Under the pieces are notes generated by a model. It made no database searches and was not told the DNA's origin. It was given only the letters and a program-made list of their open reading frames with translations. Source: Geodermatophilaceae bacterium NBWT11 (lineage in GTDB: Bacteria; Actinomycetota; Actinomycetes; Mycobacteriales; Geodermatophilaceae). From it: a DNA stretch of 64,000 bases. Positions 49,426 through 57,792 of this stretch are shown here, one piece after another. The position numbers were made by a program, and so were the translations under genes. Numbering within the stretch: the stretch's first letter is position 1; each line of letters begins with the position of its first letter. The DNA lies in NCBI GenBank assembly GCA_014218215.1, contig CP043652.1:3038001-3102000 (forward strand). Reading direction: 5' to 3'.

Positions 49426-50088
49426 TCAGGCGGCTGTGGGGAGGCGTGCCGGAGTGCGCCGGAGTGCGGCGACGGCGGGTGCGCCGGTGAGCAGGCCGGC
49501 GAGGACGCCGATCTGCATAAGGAACCAGAACTGCACGTCGGCGGCCGGGCGCATGAGGTCGTTGAAGTGCAGGAGGAGCATCCAGCCGCCCATTCCGATG
49601 TCGAAGGCGACCACGGTGAGGGCGGCGCGAGCGACCGCGGTCAGCGTGGTGGCGCCATCGGTGGTGCGCTCGTGGACGGCGAGCAGCGCGATGGCCACGA
49701 CCGCGATGACGGCGATCATGACCCACAGGTCGGTGCCGGCGATGGTGAGCCCAGAGGCAATCACCAGGGGGACACCGACGAGGTGGGCCAGGGCTGAGGC
49801 GGTGCCACCGGGCAGGCTGTCCACGACGACGGGCCGGGCGTCTGTGGGTCGGGCGCCGGGCTGGGGCTGTCGGCCGTAGCGGCGGTAGAGCACGAGGGCA
49901 GCCGGCCCCAGGAATAGAGCTGCACCGACCCAGGTGATCTCGGCAGTAGCGGTGCGATGGCGGTGCCCGCGGGCCCACACGTCGAGGGCGATTACTGCCG
50001 CGCTCAGCAGCGCCAGCAGGCCGTAGGTCCAGGCCAATGGGGTCAGCCAGTCCGGCAGTGCCGCGCCCATCGTGGTGTTCATGTCCAT
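49426..50088 (-). CDS. DUF4396 integral membrane protein
   Basis: 220 residues. At least five membrane helices: WTYGLLALLSAAVIALDVWA; AEITWVGAALFLGPAALVLY; LAHLVGVPLVIASGLTIAG; LWVMIAVIAVVAIALLAVH; and a C-terminal pair. The last carries the family's FDIGMGGWMLLLHFNDLMRP and FWFLMQIGVLAGLLTGAPAV. The His/Met content and its usual company with DUF305 proteins and metal ATPases suggest a role in copper or other metal handling; this is association, not proof. Start ATG at 50088 has a weak SD. Confidence 0.82.
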   Translation of the reverse strand: MDMNTTMGAALPDWLTPLAWTYGLLALLSAAVIALDVWARGHRHRTATAEITWVGAALFLGPAALVLYRRYGRQPQPGARPTDARPVVVDSLPGGTASALAHLVGVPLVIASGLTIAGTDLWVMIAVIAVVAIALLAVHERTTDGATTLTAVARAALTVVAFDIGMGGWMLLLHFNDLMRPAADVQFWFLMQIGVLAGLLTGAPAVAALRRTPARLPTAA

Positions 50089-50281
50089 GTCAGTTGTGGT
50101 CCTTCAAGTGGGGTCAGTTGTGGGGAGTGCGGGTGAGGCATCGGACGCCGGCGAGGACGGCGGTGCCTCGGGGTGCAGGCCGGGGACGGCATGCAGGTCG
50201 TGTCGCGGTGGCGCACGTCGAGGGCTTGGAGGTCATCGAGGGCCGCGGTTCTCGGCGTCCACGGCCATCGGGTGACCGCGG

Positions 50282-50315
50282 GCGGGGGCTGCGCCGGGCT
50301 GGCCGCAGCCCCCGC
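50282..50315 (-). terminator. Terminator after the DUF305 gene
   Basis: Perfect 12-bp stem GCGGGGGCTGCG / CGCAGCCCCCGC with a 10-base loop, 11 bases past the stop of the DUF305 gene. Together with the one at 49364 it makes the DUF4396 and DUF305 genes separate transcripts. Confidence 0.75.
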
Positions 50316-50325
50316 TGTCGGGGGG

Positions 50326-50952
50326 TTACTGCGTGGACAGGCCCTGCAGCAGCTGTTCCATCTCGGTGATCTCGGCACCCTGGGAGGACTTGATGTCCTG
50401 GGCGAGCGCGATCGCCGCGGGGTCCTCGCCGTCGGCGATCTCGGACTGGGCCATGCCTACAGCGCCGGTGTGGTGCTCGAGCATCAGCTGCAGCCACATG
50501 CGGTCGAAGTCCACGCCGCTGGCTGTCTCCAGGGAGGACATGTCGTCCTCGGTCATCATCCCGCTCGTGCCGGAGTGAGCCATTCCCGAGGTGACGTCTG
50601 AGCTGTTGGCGCCCCAGCTGTCCAGCCAGCCGTTGAGAACGTCGATCTCGGGCCCCTGAGCAGCCTGGATGCGGCCGGCCAGGTCCAGCACGTCGGGGTT
50701 GGTGGAGCGGTCGGCGACCAGGTCGGCCATCTCGACCGCCTGCTCGTGGTGGGGGATCATCGACTGGGCGAAGGTGACGTCGGCGGTGTTGAACGTGGCC
50801 TCTGCCGGCACGGACGTCGAGGACCCCGCCGACGAGGGGTCTGCGCCGCCAGAGCAGGCCGACAGGGCCACCGAGGCGGCGATGAGGGCACCCACGAACC
50901 CGGCGGCGCGGGAGCGGTGGGGGGAACGGGTCGAAGCATGGTGGCTGAGCAC
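50326..50952 (-). CDS. DUF305 lipoprotein
   Basis: 208 residues from GTG with GGAG upstream. The signal peptide ends in a lipobox (AASVALSACSGG). The mature part has two DUF305 repeats, each with the His-His motif: FAQSMIPHHEQAVEMADLVA and LMLEHHTGAVGMAQSEIADG, plus AGRIQAAQGPEIDVLNGWLD. Ferritin-like DUF305 proteins accompany copper and silver resistance genes and may bind metal through their His/Met residues. It would depend on the Lgt/LspA/Lnt path, part of which is encoded nearby. Confidence 0.93.
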   Translation of the reverse strand: MLSHHASTRSPHRSRAAGFVGALIAASVALSACSGGADPSSAGSSTSVPAEATFNTADVTFAQSMIPHHEQAVEMADLVADRSTNPDVLDLAGRIQAAQGPEIDVLNGWLDSWGANSSDVTSGMAHSGTSGMMTEDDMSSLETASGVDFDRMWLQLMLEHHTGAVGMAQSEIADGEDPAAIALAQDIKSSQGAEITEMEQLLQGLSTQ

Positions 50953-51067
50953 AGGGGTCTCCGGAAAGGTGTGCCGCACCCGATATGAGCCGGGCACGAA
51001 GAGGGCATGGAAGGTCGAGCACGCGACTCCGGGCCACACGTGGGCCGCGGGTGTCAGGTGGTTCGGC

Positions 51068-51526
51068 CTAGACCCTCAGCACGCAGAGACGACTGAGCTC
51101 GGGAGGTGCTGGGTGAGGGAGCGCCTGGTCGAGGGCGCTGCGCAGCAGCACGGTGGGACGGGGCACAACGGTGAGGAGGCGCCGTCGCGACAGCCATGAG
51201 GCCAGCACTGCCAGTGCCGTGCCGATCCCGCCGGCCAAGACGGCCATGCACACCATCAGGGCGTGGGCCATGGCCCCATGACCGTCACCGGTCTGGCCGT
51301 CGTCGATCCAGGTGGGTGCAGCTACCAGCGATTGCGGTAGCGCGGAATCACGGGCGTTGGTCCCCGCATCAAGTTCGGGCCCCGCTTCCCCCGTCTGGTC
51401 GGGTGAGGCGGGCGTCGCGTGCGAGGGCATGTCGGTCATGGCCGCGTCGCTGTCGGTGCAGCTGAGGCCGTGCATGCTGAACACTGCGCCGAGCACGAGC
51501 AGGGCCCAGAGCAAACGTGCCCGCAT
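51068..51526 (-). CDS. DUF6153-type small membrane protein
   Basis: 152 residues. An N-terminal signal-like helix (RLLWALLVLGAVFSMHGLSC) is followed by a Thr/Ser/His-containing loop (AAMTDMPSHATPASPDQTGE), a second helix (MVCMAVLAGGIGTALAVLA) and a basic tail ending LSRLCVLRV. The pattern of an N-terminal MHGL, His-rich loop and C-terminal LCVLR resembles DUF6153 proteins that accompany DUF305 genes in actinobacteria. Function unknown. Start ATG; a GTG four codons upstream is possible. Confidence 0.75.
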   Translation of the reverse strand: MRARLLWALLVLGAVFSMHGLSCTDSDAAMTDMPSHATPASPDQTGEAGPELDAGTNARDSALPQSLVAAPTWIDDGQTGDGHGAMAHALMVCMAVLAGGIGTALAVLASWLSRRRLLTVVPRPTVLLRSALDQALPHPAPPELSRLCVLRV

Positions 51527-51701
51527 GACACCCCCCACCGCTAGCCGATACCCCACCAGGGTAGGCACGTGGTGCATCGGACCGCTTCCGGCGCTGGTGC
51601 AGGTGGCCTGCAGGCGCGAGTGCGCGGGCATCGGCGACCGCACGGCGGCGCAGCCGCAGACCGCAGATGGGGCAGGCAGAACTCCCCAGTGGCGATCGTC
51701 G

Positions 51702-52232
51702 TCATCTCTGGTCTGTAGCCATCGGCCGCGCCTTGGTGGCTGCGGTGTCCTCGATGTCGGGGTTGAGGACGGTACTTGCGGCGAAAACGACCGCCCCGCA
51801 GGTGATGAAGACATCGGCGAGGTTGAAGGTGGGGAACCAGCCGGTGTGCAGGTAGTCGGTGACGCGTCCGTCGCCCGCGCGGTCCACCAGATTGCCCACA
51901 GCGCCTCCGACCACGGCGGCCAGCCCAGCAACGAGCCACCCGGAGGTCCGCGCACGACCTGCCATGACCCAGGCGAATCCGGCGACGAAGACAGTGACCG
52001 CCGCAGTGACGGCCAGGACCAGCCAGCCGGGCAGGTCGGACCCCACACTGAACGCGGCGCCTGTGTTGTAGCCCAGTCGTAGGTCCAGAATCCCGACATC
52101 CAGGGTCCGCCCGTCGCCCAGGCGTTGTTCGATATGGGCTTTGACCCCCAGATCCACCCCCACCAAGACTGCAGCGACCACAGCCATCACCAACCGAGCT
52201 CCCGACAGCCAGGTCAACTGTCGGATGTTCAT
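51702..52232 (-). CDS. lspA: Lipoprotein signal peptidase (signal peptidase II)
   Basis: 176 residues with four membrane helices. Catalytic motifs are present: GGAVGNLVDRAGDGRVTDYL (first Asp) and FNLADVFITCGAVV (second Asp), with YNTGAAFSV earlier. It cuts signal peptides before the lipidated cysteine. The ATG overlaps the metal-ATPase stop by 4 bp, so it is coupled to metal export rather than sitting in a housekeeping locus. It is probably an accessory copy, since a chromosomal lspA is expected elsewhere. Confidence 0.95.
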   Translation of the reverse strand: MNIRQLTWLSGARLVMAVVAAVLVGVDLGVKAHIEQRLGDGRTLDVGILDLRLGYNTGAAFSVGSDLPGWLVLAVTAAVTVFVAGFAWVMAGRARTSGWLVAGLAAVVGGAVGNLVDRAGDGRVTDYLHTGWFPTFNLADVFITCGAVVFAASTVLNPDIEDTAATKARPMATDQR

Positions 52233-54328
52233 TGGTGTGACCTGCCGGCTCGGATCCCGTTGGCGATCACGAACACCTCGGCGACCTCGTGGATCACGAT
52301 CACTGCGGCCAGGGACAGCACCCCCAGGGCGGCCAGCGGGATGAGCACGATGAGGATCGCAGCGGACAACGCCAGGCTCTGCAGCATGATCGTCCGGGCC
52401 CGGCGGGCGTGGGCCAGGGTGCGGGGCAGCTGGTGCAAGCTCTCGCCCATCAGGGCGACGTCGGCGGTCTCGATGGCGACGTCGGCGCCCATCGCGCCCA
52501 TGGCGATGCCGACGTCGGCGGTGGCCAGGGCGGGGGCGTCGTTGATGCCGTCCCCGACCATCGCCACCCCACCTCGGGTCCTCGAGCGCAGCTGGTCGAC
52601 CAGGGTCGCCTTGTCCTCGGGGCGCAGCTCGGCGTGCACGTCGGTGATGCCGGCGGCCCGGGCGAGGTGGGCGGCCGTGCGGGCGTTGTCGCCGGTGAGC
52701 ATCGCCGTCGCCACGCCCATCGCGGTCAGGCGAGCCACGACCTCGGCGGCCTCGGGCCGGAGCTCGTCGCGGATGGCGAGGGCGCCCAGCAGCTGGCCGG
52801 CGGACTCGACGAGGACGACGGTGGCGCCGGCGTCCTGGTGGTCCCGCACCTGCCCGGTGAGGGCGCCGGGGTCGAGGAAGCCGGGCTTGCCCAGCCGCAC
52901 CGGGGTGCCGTCCAGGACCCCGGTGAGGCCCTGACCGGCCAGCGCCTGCACGTCTGTGGCGACCGGGGCCGGGGCGCGGTCGTGCCCGGCGGCCCACCGG
53001 GCGAGGACCGCGGCGGCCAGGGGGTGCTCGCTGCGGGCCTCGAGAGCTGCGGCGACGGTCAGCACCTGCTCGGCGTCGTGGCCGTCGGTGGTGAGGACGG
53101 CGACGACGGCGGGGGAGTTGCGGGTCAGGGTGCCGGTCTTGTCCAGCGCCAGGGTGCGGACGGCGCCGAGCGACTCCAGGGCGGCGCCGCCCTTGACCAG
53201 CACGCCCTGGCGGGTGGCGGCACCGATCGCGGCCACCACGGTGACCGGGACGGCGATCGCGAACGCGCACGGGGAGGCTGCGACCAGCACCACCAGCGCA
53301 CGCTCGATCCACACGCCCGGGTCGCCGAGGAGGGAACCCAGGACGGTGATCGCGGCGGCGACGACGAACACCGCGGGCACCAGCGGTGCGGCGATCCGAG
53401 CGGCCAGGCGCTGGGCTGCGCCCTTGCGGTCCTGGGCCTCCTCGACGATGTGCACGACGCGGGCCAGGGAGTTGTCGGCGACGGTGGCGGTGACGGTGAC
53501 CTGCAGGACCCCGCCGCCGTTGACCGAGGCGGCGAACACCTCGGTGCCGGGCTGCACCTCCACGGGCAGGGACTCCCCCGTAATCGCAGAGGTGTCCAGG
53601 GTCGAGCGGCCGTCGGTCACGGTGCCGTCGGTGGCCAACCGCTCCCCGGGCCGGACCACCAGCACGTCGCCGACGCGCAGGTCGGCCGGGTCGACCTCGG
53701 ACTCCACGAGCCCGGCGGGGCCGGGGCGGAGCACGGTGGCTCGGGCGGGCACCAGGTCAAGCAGGGACCGCAGGCCGCGGCGGGTGCGGTCGACGGCGTA
53801 GTCCTCCAGCGCCTCGGCGAGGGAGAACAGGAAGGCCAGCATCGCGGCCTCGCGCACCTCGCCCAGGGCGATGGCGCCGACCATGGCCACGGTCATCAGC
53901 GTGCCCACGCCCAGCCGGCGGCGGGCCAGCGCACGCAGGGTGCCGGGCACGAAGGTGGCGCCGCCGGCAACCACGGCACCGAAAGCGAGCAAGGTCCCGA
54001 GCACGACCGGTCCACCGGTCCAGGCCGTGGCCTGCGAGGCCACCAAGAACAGCCCGGCGGCGCCGGCCAGCTGGACCGACCGGGCCCGCCACAGCGGCAG
54101 GGCCGGCTCGTCGACCGGGGTGCTGGGTGCCGAGCAGGTGGGGTCACCGCAGCCATCGCCGACCGCGGCCACCTGGGCGACGGTGCTGGGCGCGCAGCAG
54201 GCGCAGCCCTCACCGCACCCCGTCACCGGTTTCGTGGGATGAGCCGAGGTGAGGGGGATGGTGGCAAGTGCTCGCGCCGGCGTCCGGGGCGTCGGCTCGT
54301 CATCGGGGCCGCAACACAGGTCAGACAC
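52229..54328 (-). CDS. P1B-type heavy-metal-transporting ATPase
   Basis: 699 residues from GTG overlapping the repressor gene by 8 bp. The Cys-rich N-terminus (DLCCGPDDEP, CGEGCACCAPS, GDGCGDPTCSAPS) replaces the usual HMA domain. Membrane and catalytic motifs: SAITGESLPVEV (actuator), ASPCAFAIAVPV (transmembrane SPC), ALDKTGTLTRNS (phosphorylated Asp), MVGDGINDAPALATADVGIA, and IVIHEVAEVFVIANGIR in the last helix. The SPC motif is typical of P1B-4-like pumps rather than CPC copper pumps. The CadC-type regulator suggests Cd, Zn, Pb or Co export. Substrate is inferred. Confidence 0.92.
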   Translation of the reverse strand: MSDLCCGPDDEPTPRTPARALATIPLTSAHPTKPVTGCGEGCACCAPSTVAQVAAVGDGCGDPTCSAPSTPVDEPALPLWRARSVQLAGAAGLFLVASQATAWTGGPVVLGTLLAFGAVVAGGATFVPGTLRALARRRLGVGTLMTVAMVGAIALGEVREAAMLAFLFSLAEALEDYAVDRTRRGLRSLLDLVPARATVLRPGPAGLVESEVDPADLRVGDVLVVRPGERLATDGTVTDGRSTLDTSAITGESLPVEVQPGTEVFAASVNGGGVLQVTVTATVADNSLARVVHIVEEAQDRKGAAQRLAARIAAPLVPAVFVVAAAITVLGSLLGDPGVWIERALVVLVAASPCAFAIAVPVTVVAAIGAATRQGVLVKGGAALESLGAVRTLALDKTGTLTRNSPAVVAVLTTDGHDAEQVLTVAAALEARSEHPLAAAVLARWAAGHDRAPAPVATDVQALAGQGLTGVLDGTPVRLGKPGFLDPGALTGQVRDHQDAGATVVLVESAGQLLGALAIRDELRPEAAEVVARLTAMGVATAMLTGDNARTAAHLARAAGITDVHAELRPEDKATLVDQLRSRTRGGVAMVGDGINDAPALATADVGIAMGAMGADVAIETADVALMGESLHQLPRTLAHARRARTIMLQSLALSAAILIVLIPLAALGVLSLAAVIVIHEVAEVFVIANGIRAGRSHQ

Positions 54329-54719
54329 CGGGCGCCGCCGAGACGACCGGGCGGCCGGCGTCCGGGACAGCCGCGGGCGGCACGATCCCGGCCATGGCCA
54401 GCAGGGCCCGGCCGACGTCGGTGAGCCGGTACATGACCAGCTTGCCGTCCTTACGGGATGCAGCCATCCCCGCCGTCCGCAGCACCCGCGCGTGGTGGGA
54501 CACCAGGTTCTGACTTGTCCCGACGATCCAAGCCAGATCGCACACGCACAACTCACCGCCGGCTTGCAGCGCTGCAGCGATACGCAGGCGCTGTGGGTCG
54601 GCCAGGGCCCTGAACTGCTGAGCCGGCCCTGCGGCCTGTTCGACGTTGGGGAGCCCTCCGCGTACGGCCTCAGCATGAGGCAGATCCAGGCACAACAGGT
54701 CGCAGCGGTCCTCAGTCAC
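54321..54719 (-). CDS. CadC-type ArsR/SmtB metal-sensing repressor
   Basis: 132 residues. Winged HTH with [20 protein letters not shown] and LAWIVGTSQNLVSHHARVLR. Cysteines fall at 6 and 10 (DRCDLLCLD) and 58 and 60 (ELCVCDL), matching the N-terminal pair and alpha-3 pair that bind Cd/Pb in CadC-type sensors. It should repress its own operon with the P-type ATPase and lspA and release DNA when metal binds. It is divergent from the disulfide-folding genes, with palindromes in between. Confidence 0.92.
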   Translation of the reverse strand: MTEDRCDLLCLDLPHAEAVRGGLPNVEQAAGPAQQFRALADPQRLRIAAALQAGGELCVCDLAWIVGTSQNLVSHHARVLRTAGMAASRKDGKLVMYRLTDVGRALLAMAGIVPPAAVPDAGRPVVSAAPGV

Positions 54720-54779
54720 AGGTCACTCCACATCGCAGCACTTCGACACCCCTAGCGGGCTACGGCTAAGTGACACTAC

Positions 54780-54805
54780 AACATACTGACGCCTGTAGGT
54801 ATGTT
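54780..54805. promoter_or_regulatory. Candidate metal-repressor operator
   Basis: AACATAC (54780-54786) and GTATGTT (54799-54805) form a perfect 7-bp inverted repeat around 12 bases, in an AT-richer patch 60-86 bases upstream of the ArsR-type gene. Such spaced imperfect dyads are typical SmtB/CadC sites. Confidence 0.6.
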
Positions 54806-54829
54806 CACCCGGTTTGATGCACAGGTTTC

Positions 54830-54842
54830 CTATCCTGGATAG
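54830..54842. promoter_or_regulatory. Palindrome upstream of the DsbA-like gene
   Basis: CTATCCTGGATAG is a perfect 6-1-6 palindrome, 70 bases before the DsbA-like start. Possible second operator or promoter-proximal site for the plus-strand operon. Confidence 0.45.
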
Positions 54843-54911
54843 TAGGAAGCATCCGTCCTGCGGCCCGTCTCGTGGCCGCCATCTCGAGGAGTCACCCTGC
54901 GGTCCAACACC

Positions 54912-55547
54912 ATGATCTCGGTCCTGCTCGTAGCGGTCTTCGCTGCCGTGGTCGCTGTGGCGGTGATGGTGTTCGGCGGTGGGGGCTCAGACGCCACCGC
55001 GGACGGTCAGGGCGGCGAGGACCTGGTGGTGCGGGAGAACAGCCACCGCCTGGACACAGCCCCGGGGGAGGTGACCCTGGTGGAGTTCCTGGACTTTGAG
55101 TGCGAGTCCTGCCTGGCCGCCTACCCGGTGGTGGAGCAGCTGCGCGAGGACTACGCCGGACAGGTCACCTTCATCGCTCGTTACTTCCCGGTCGAGGGTC
55201 ACTTCAACGGGCAGAACGCTGCGGTTGCCGTGGAGGCAGCTGCCCAGCAGGGGCAATTCGAGGCGATGTACCAGCAGATGTACGCCACCCAGACCCAGTG
55301 GGGTGAGCAGCAGACCTCCATGGCCGAGTTGTTCCGGGAGTTCGCGACCGACCTGGGGCTGGACATGGACGCCTACGACAGCGCCGTCGCCGACCCGGCG
55401 ACCCTGGAGCGGGTGCTCGCCGACCGCGACGACGGGCTGGCCCTGGGCGTGCAAGGCACTCCCACGTTCTTCCTCAACGGGGAGCAGCTGACAGTCGGTT
55501 CGGCCGAGGAGCTCATCGCCGCCGTCGACGCAGCCGTCAACGAGTAG
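54912..55547 (+). CDS. DsbA-like thiol oxidoreductase
   Basis: 211 residues from the ATG. One N-terminal hydrophobic helix (MISVLLVAVFAAVVAVAVMV) anchors a thioredoxin-fold domain. The active site is CESC (Cys64, Cys67) in FLDFECESCLAAYPVVEQLR. The cis-proline loop is VQGTPTFFLNGEQL. It fits DsbA/MtDsbA-like enzymes that oxidise exported proteins and are reoxidised by VKOR, encoded next. An in-frame CTG at 54897, five bases after GAGGAG, would add LRSNT with the positive charge a signal anchor needs and may be the true start. Confidence 0.9.
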   Translation: MISVLLVAVFAAVVAVAVMVFGGGGSDATADGQGGEDLVVRENSHRLDTAPGEVTLVEFLDFECESCLAAYPVVEQLREDYAGQVTFIARYFPVEGHFNGQNAAVAVEAAAQQGQFEAMYQQMYATQTQWGEQQTSMAELFREFATDLGLDMDAYDSAVADPATLERVLADRDDGLALGVQGTPTFFLNGEQLTVGSAEELIAAVDAAVNE

Positions 55548-55549
55548 GC

Positions 55550-56245
55550 ATGTCCACCTCGGTATCGGCTCCGGCCGCCGACCCAAGAGCCCGGAACAGC
55601 ACGCCTGAGTCAGCCGGCCGCACGCCGACTTCGCACCCGGTCGGGCCGGGGCATCCCAGCCGGGAGCGGCGGCTGGGGGCGGGACTGATCCTGGGTGGCG
55701 CGCTGGGATTGCTGGCGGCATTCGTGCTCGCGGTGGAGAAGTACCGACTGCTCACCGACAGCGCCTACGTCCCGACCTGCAGCATCAACCCCGTCTTGAG
55801 CTGCGGGTCGGTGATGACCAGCCCGCAGGCCGAGGCATTCGGGTTCCCCAACCCCCTGCTGGGTCTCATCGGATTCAGCGTCGTGCTGGTCGTCGGCGCG
55901 GCTCTGGCCGGGGGGGCGGTGCTCCCGGTGTGGTTCTGGGCTGGGCTGCAGGTCGGGGTGAGTGCTGCGGTCGTCTTCGTGCATTGGCTGATCGCGGCCA
56001 GCCTGTACCGCATCGGGGCGCTGTGTCCCTACTGCATGGTCGTGTGGGTCGTCGTCATCGCCCTGTTCGTCGCCGTCACCGCCCGCAACCTCACGGCTGT
56101 CACGAGGCGCCAGCCCGGGCCGGCGGCGACGGCGGCCGGCGTCCTGCATCGGCGGCAAGGGGTGATCGTCACGGCGTGGCTCCTGGTGATCGCCACCTTG
56201 ATCACCGTCCGGTTCTGGACCTTCTGGAGCGTCTCCCTTGGCTGA
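55550..56245 (+). CDS. Vitamin K epoxide reductase (VKOR) family protein
   Basis: 231 residues, two bases after the DsbA-like gene. A disordered 40-residue N-terminus precedes four or five membrane helices. The loop cysteine pair is in YVPTCSINPVLSCGSVMTSP and the quinone-proximal CPYC is in YRIGALCPYCMVVWVV. In actinobacteria VKOR replaces DsbB, passing electrons from DsbA to quinone. With the adjacent DsbA-like protein it forms a complete disulfide-forming pair. Confidence 0.95.
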   Translation: MSTSVSAPAADPRARNSTPESAGRTPTSHPVGPGHPSRERRLGAGLILGGALGLLAAFVLAVEKYRLLTDSAYVPTCSINPVLSCGSVMTSPQAEAFGFPNPLLGLIGFSVVLVVGAALAGGAVLPVWFWAGLQVGVSAAVVFVHWLIAASLYRIGALCPYCMVVWVVVIALFVAVTARNLTAVTRRQPGPAATAAGVLHRRQGVIVTAWLLVIATLITVRFWTFWSVSLG

Positions 56246-56936
56246 GAGCCGGGCGGGGATCTCCAGACGGACGGTTCTGACAGTCGGGGCCTCCGGGGTG
56301 TTCGGGCTGCTGGTCGCCGGCTGCGGCAGTTCCGGTGTCAACCCGAGCACGAGCGGTGCCGGCGGGGATTTCGACTTCACAGCGGCCACCCCGGCGGCCC
56401 AACTGATCCCCGCCGAGGATCGGCAGAGTGCCCCGGAGTTCGGCGGGGAGCTCCTCGACGGGACGACCTTCGAGTCCTCCTCGCTGGCTGGGGACATCGT
56501 GGTGATCAACTTCTGGGGTTCGTGGTGCGCACCGTGTCGGGTGGAGTCACCGGAATTCCAAACCGTCTTCACCGACGTCGCCGAGGCCGGCGTGGCCTTC
56601 CTGGGAGTCGCCGTCCGGGACCAGAGGCAACTCGCCCAGGCCTTCACCACCGACTTCGGCATCACCTACCCCTCGTTGTTCGACCCCTCCGGGGAGGTGG
56701 CGCTGGCGTTCAACGGGTTCCCCGCCAACGTCGTCCCCACGACGATCCTGCTGGACCGGGACAACCGGGTCGCCGCCGTCTACGTCTCCGCCGTCGCCGA
56801 GGACGACCTGCGGACCAGCCTGCAGACCCTGCTCGCCGAGGACCCCGCCCCACCCCCGACCACCCCACCCCCGACCACCCCACCCCCGACCACCCCACCG
56901 TCGGCCCCACCTTCGACCGGCGCGCCCGGTGAGTGA
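56238..56936 (+). CDS. TlpA/ResA-like thioredoxin lipoprotein
   Basis: 232 residues from TTG (LAESRAGISRRTVLTVGASG), overlapping the VKOR gene by 8 bp. The SRRTVL motif and lipobox LLVAGCGS suggest an exported, possibly Tat-targeted, lipoprotein. The redoxin domain (about 65-200) has NFWGSWCAPCRVESPEFQTV as active site and VPTTILLDRDNRVAAVY with the cis-Pro. A Pro/Thr tail made of PPPTTPPPTT repeats ends it. It probably receives electrons from CcdA, whose gene overlaps its 3' end by 8 bp, to reduce cytochrome c or metal-site cysteines. Confidence 0.93.
   Translation: MAESRAGISRRTVLTVGASGVFGLLVAGCGSSGVNPSTSGAGGDFDFTAATPAAQLIPAEDRQSAPEFGGELLDGTTFESSSLAGDIVVINFWGSWCAPCRVESPEFQTVFTDVAEAGVAFLGVAVRDQRQLAQAFTTDFGITYPSLFDPSGEVALAFNGFPANVVPTTILLDRDNRVAAVYVSAVAEDDLRTSLQTLLAEDPAPPPTTPPPTTPPPTTPPSAPPSTGAPGE
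56852..56896. repeat. Three perfect 15-bp repeats in the TlpA-like gene
   Basis: ACCCCCGACCACCCC occurs three times head to tail and in frame, encoding the PPTTP-type tail of the lipoprotein. Slippage-prone but length-neutral to the reading frame. Confidence 0.85.
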
Positions 56937-57792
56937 GTTGGGGTCGCTCTTCGCCGGGCTGGTCACCGATGGTTCCCTCGTGGTGGCCGTGGCCGTGGCG
57001 GCCCTGGTGGGTCTGATCAGTTTCGCCTCGCCCTGCGTGCTGCCGCTGGTCCCGGGTTACCTGGGCTACGTGGCCGGGCTCAGCGGCAGTCAGGCTGCCC
57101 GACCGGGCGTCCCGGCCACGGCCGGGGCGACCCTGCCCACCCGAGGCGGGGCAAGCGCGGCTGCACTGGGGCAGGAGGAGCCCGGACCCGATGCTCCTCA
57201 GGGCGGGCGCGGGCGGGTGCTGGCTGGGGCCGTGCTGTTCGTGGCCGGGTTCACGGTGGTCTTCATGTCCTTCGGCGCCGCGTTCGGGGGCCTGGGCCGG
57301 CTGTTGCTGGAATGGGCGCCAGTGATCACCCGGGTCATGGGCGTGGTCACCATCGTCATGGGTCTGGCGTTCCTGGGCGGGTTGGGCTGGCTGCAACGCG
57401 AGCGACGGCTGCACCGCCGGCCACCGGCCGGACTGCTCGGGGCACCGCTGCTGGGCATGGTGTTCGGGCTGGGGTGGACCCCGTGTCTGGGTCCGACCCT
57501 CTCGGCGGTCAACGCCCTGGCCTACAACGAGGCCTCAGCGACCCGCGGTGCCATCTTGGCCTTGGCCTACTGCCTGGGTCTGGGATTGCCGTTCGTGTTC
57601 ATCGCCAGCGGAGCTCGGCGGGCCCTGACCCTGTCCCGGTACGCCCGCCGCCATGCCCGCACCGTCACCCGTATCGGCGGCGGCCTCCTGGTCCTGCTGG
57701 GAATCCTGCTGCTCACCGGCACCTGGGACGCGATCATGATCTACACCCGAGCCTGGTTGGCCACGACCGGACTGGGCTCTTCGTTCGTCTGA
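56929..57792 (+). CDS. ccdA: Cytochrome c biogenesis protein CcdA
   Basis: 287 residues from GTG, with six membrane helices expected. The redox cysteines lie in SFASPCVLPLVPGYLGYVAG and in GMVFGLGWTPCLGPTLSAVN. A hydrophilic insert (about 55-95, Gly/Ala/Pro-rich) separates helices 1 and 2. CcdA carries reducing equivalents from cytoplasmic thioredoxin to exported partners such as the TlpA-like protein encoded just upstream. It gives this locus a reducing branch beside the oxidising DsbA-VKOR pair. Confidence 0.95.
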   Translation: MSELGSLFAGLVTDGSLVVAVAVAALVGLISFASPCVLPLVPGYLGYVAGLSGSQAARPGVPATAGATLPTRGGASAAALGQEEPGPDAPQGGRGRVLAGAVLFVAGFTVVFMSFGAAFGGLGRLLLEWAPVITRVMGVVTIVMGLAFLGGLGWLQRERRLHRRPPAGLLGAPLLGMVFGLGWTPCLGPTLSAVNALAYNEASATRGAILALAYCLGLGLPFVFIASGARRALTLSRYARRHARTVTRIGGGLLVLLGILLLTGTWDAIMIYTRAWLATTGLGSSFV

